From NCBI GenBank assembly GCA_046330435.1, contig JAXLST010000023.1:13274-77273 (forward strand): a stretch of 64,000 nucleotides of DNA, given 5' to 3'. This document shows positions 62,667-64,000 of the stretch, one piece after another; position 1 is the first letter of the stretch, and every line of letters begins with the position of its first letter. The notes under the pieces were generated by a model, which saw nothing but the letters and a program-made list of their open reading frames with translations, was not told where the DNA came from and did not search any database. The stretch is from Ga0077560 sp046330435. GTDB lineage: Bacteria > Actinomycetota > Thermoleophilia > Miltoncostaeales > Miltoncostaeaceae. Position numbers and translations under genes: made by a program.

Positions 62667-64000
62667 CTAGGCCGCGGCGGGCGGCACGCTCGCGACGGTG
62701 TCGATGAGCGTGTCGATGTCCGCGGCGTTCTGAGGGCGGCCCACGAAGAACCCCTGGGCCAGGCCGCAGTCCAGCGCGTGGAGGGTGTCGAGCTGCGAGT
62801 CGCTCTCCACGCCCTCGGCGACGGTGGTGAGCGACAGGGCCTCGGCGATCGCCACGACGCTGCGCACCAGGGTGTCGTCGCCGTTGCGGGTGAGCTCGCT
62901 GATGAACGCCCGGTCGATCTTCACGCTGGTCACCGGGAACCGCTGCAGGTAGGCGAGGCTCGAGTACCCGGTGCCGAAGTCGTCCAGCGCCAGTCCGATG
63001 CCCATGTCCCGCAGGCGGTCGAGGATGGAGGTGTCCTGGCCGTGCTCGATGAGGACGGACTCCGTGATCTCCAGGGTGAGGCACTCCGGCGGCAGGCCGG
63101 TGTCGCCCAGGGCCTGCTGCACCTCGTGCAGGAACTCGGGGTGCCGCAGCTGCACGCCGCTGACGTTGACGTTGATGGTGAGCGGCCGGCCGGCGCGGTC
63201 GTTCCACGCCTTCGCCTGTGCGCACGCCTCGTGCAGGACCCAGCGGCCGATCTCGATGATGAGGCCGCTCTCCTCCGCGTCCGGGATGAAGTCCGCGGGG
63301 GAGATCTCGCCGCGCTCGGGGTGGTCCCAGCGCAGCAGGGCCTCGAAGCCGCGCAGCTCCCGGCCGGCCAGATCCTGGATGGGCTGGTAGATGAGCCGCA
63401 GCTGCCCCAGCCGCAGCGCCTCGGGCAGCGCGACACGCAGGGCGAGCCGCTGCTGGGCGAGTTCCCGCAGGTGCTCGTCGAACATCGCGGCCTGGCACTT
63501 GCCGGCGGCCTTGGCCGCGTACATCGCGATGTCCGCGTCGCGCAGGAGGCTCTCCACCGTGGAGCCCGGGGTGTAGGCGGCCACGCCGGCGCTGGACGGC
63601 ACCGCCAAGTCGACGTCCATCACGTGCAGCGGCATGCGCAGCAGCTCGATGGCGCGCTCGGCCAGCAGCCGGGCCTGCTCGGGGCTGGGGAGGTCCTCCA
63701 GCAGCAGGGCGAACTCGTCGCCGCCCAGGCGGGCGACGGTGTCGGCGGGGCGCACGCAGGTGCGCAGGCGGTTGCCGACCTCCACCAGCAGCTCGTCGCC
63801 GGCGCTGTGCCCCATGCCGTCATTGACGGCCTTGAAGTCGTCTAGGTCGATGAACACCACCGCCAGGCAGGCGTCCGGCTGGCGTGAGGCCCGGTCGAGC
63901 GCGTGCTGGATGCGGTCCTGGAACAGGGCGCGGTTCGCCAGGCCGGTGAGCGGGTCGTGGAACGCCCGGCGCTCCAGCTGGGCCTCCAGCTCGCGGCGCT
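62667..64000 (-). CDS. GGDEF-EAL protein, N-terminus outside window
   Basis: In window are an intact GGDEF domain (DPLTGLANRALFQDRI, VARLGGDEFALLL) and an intact EAL domain (FEALLRWDHPERG, INVNVSG, TLEITESVL, LALDDFGTGYSSLAYL, VKIDRAFI, VAEGVES). Both catalytic sets are complete, so it may make and break c-di-GMP, or one domain may regulate the other. The upstream sensor domains lie beyond the right edge. Its stop codon abuts that of the PHP gene. Confidence 0.93.
   Translation of the reverse strand, partial: RRELEAQLERRAFHDPLTGLANRALFQDRIQHALDRASRQPDACLAVVFIDLDDFKAVNDGMGHSAGDELLVEVGNRLRTCVRPADTVARLGGDEFALLLEDLPSPEQARLLAERAIELLRMPLHVMDVDLAVPSSAGVAAYTPGSTVESLLRDADIAMYAAKAAGKCQAAMFDEHLRELAQQRLALRVALPEALRLGQLRLIYQPIQDLAGRELRGFEALLRWDHPERGEISPADFIPDAEESGLIIEIGRWVLHEACAQAKAWNDRAGRPLTINVNVSGVQLRHPEFLHEVQQALGDTGLPPECLTLEITESVLIEHGQDTSILDRLRDMGIGLALDDFGTGYSSLAYLQRFPVTSVKIDRAFISELTRNGDDTLVRSVVAIAEALSLTTVAEGVESDSQLDTLHALDCGLAQGFFVGRPQNAADIDTLIDTVASVPPAAA

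Noticed and set aside
1..64000. CRISPR arrays, insertion sequences, prophage genes, rRNA and riboswitches
   Set aside because: I scanned for regular repeats, transposase or integrase motifs and known RNA cores and saw none that hold up.

Overview
The window is about 75% GC, densely packed, with short intergenic gaps, many GTG starts and a few genes that seem to need CTG starts. Gene content points to an actinobacterium: a long-form isocitrate lyase, a DUF2630 protein, an F420-type nitroreductase, an MmyB-like XRE regulator, an RsbU/SpoIIE-type phosphatase beside a STAS protein, and a class F-like sortase domain. A deep-branching class such as Thermoleophilia would fit, but that is a guess. 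There is one tRNA (Ala, anticodon CGC). I see no rRNA, CRISPR array, insertion sequence or phage.

Layout. 1-9.6 kb: a flavin disulfide-type oxidoreductase cut by the left edge, a large secreted repeat protein ending in a sortase domain, a class IV aminotransferase, a DsbA/FrnE protein, a cysteine dioxygenase-like protein, an orphan MurD-like ligase and small membrane or iron-sulfur proteins. 9.6-16 kb: a cupredoxin, a GntR-EamA pair with a striking operator, a CNNM/CorC protein, and the STAS-serS-pfkB operon next to a lipoprotein cytochrome c. 16-22 kb: gamma-carbonic anhydrase, multi-domain SpoIIE phosphatase, a secreted propeller-like protein, an EAL protein and an MscS-like membrane protein. 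22-29 kb: ETF-QO, GNAT and TetR, an RNB ribonuclease with a UBP zinc finger protein, DUF2630, and a paralogue of the first oxidoreductase. 29-39 kb: a signalling island of two histidine kinases and five receiver proteins with HD-GYP, HDOD, pseudo-HD and LuxR outputs, plus a GGDEF-HD protein. 39-52 kb: an F420-type protein, an MMPL transporter, small membrane proteins, isocitrate lyase, two alpha/beta hydrolases, an aldo/keto reductase and a BBE-type flavin oxidase. 52-64 kb: a large LuxR ATPase, secreted and SnoaL-like proteins, a nitroreductase, a methyltransferase, a DHA2 transporter, tRNA-Ala, a CpsB-like PHP phosphatase and a GGDEF-EAL protein cut by the right edge.

How it works together. 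The strongest theme is signalling. The operon transcribed from 39.2 to 33.5 kb pairs one GAF-PAS-GAF kinase with three related receivers carrying different outputs: HD-GYP, HDOD and a catalytically dead HD domain. Three further c-di-GMP proteins lie elsewhere in the window. The STAS protein and SpoIIE phosphatase are two of the three parts of a partner-switching sigma control circuit; no anti-sigma kinase is present here. Metabolism looks aerobic and heterotrophic (glyoxylate shunt, ETF-QO, cytochrome c, cupredoxin).

Caveats. Several genes read only if single-base insertions or deletions, mostly in G/C runs, are allowed. They are densest at 30.6-33.3 kb. I cannot tell consensus error from real decay. 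Many genes lack a Shine-Dalgarno sequence and instead have a TANNNT hexamer 6-8 nt before the start codon, which suggests frequent leaderless transcription.
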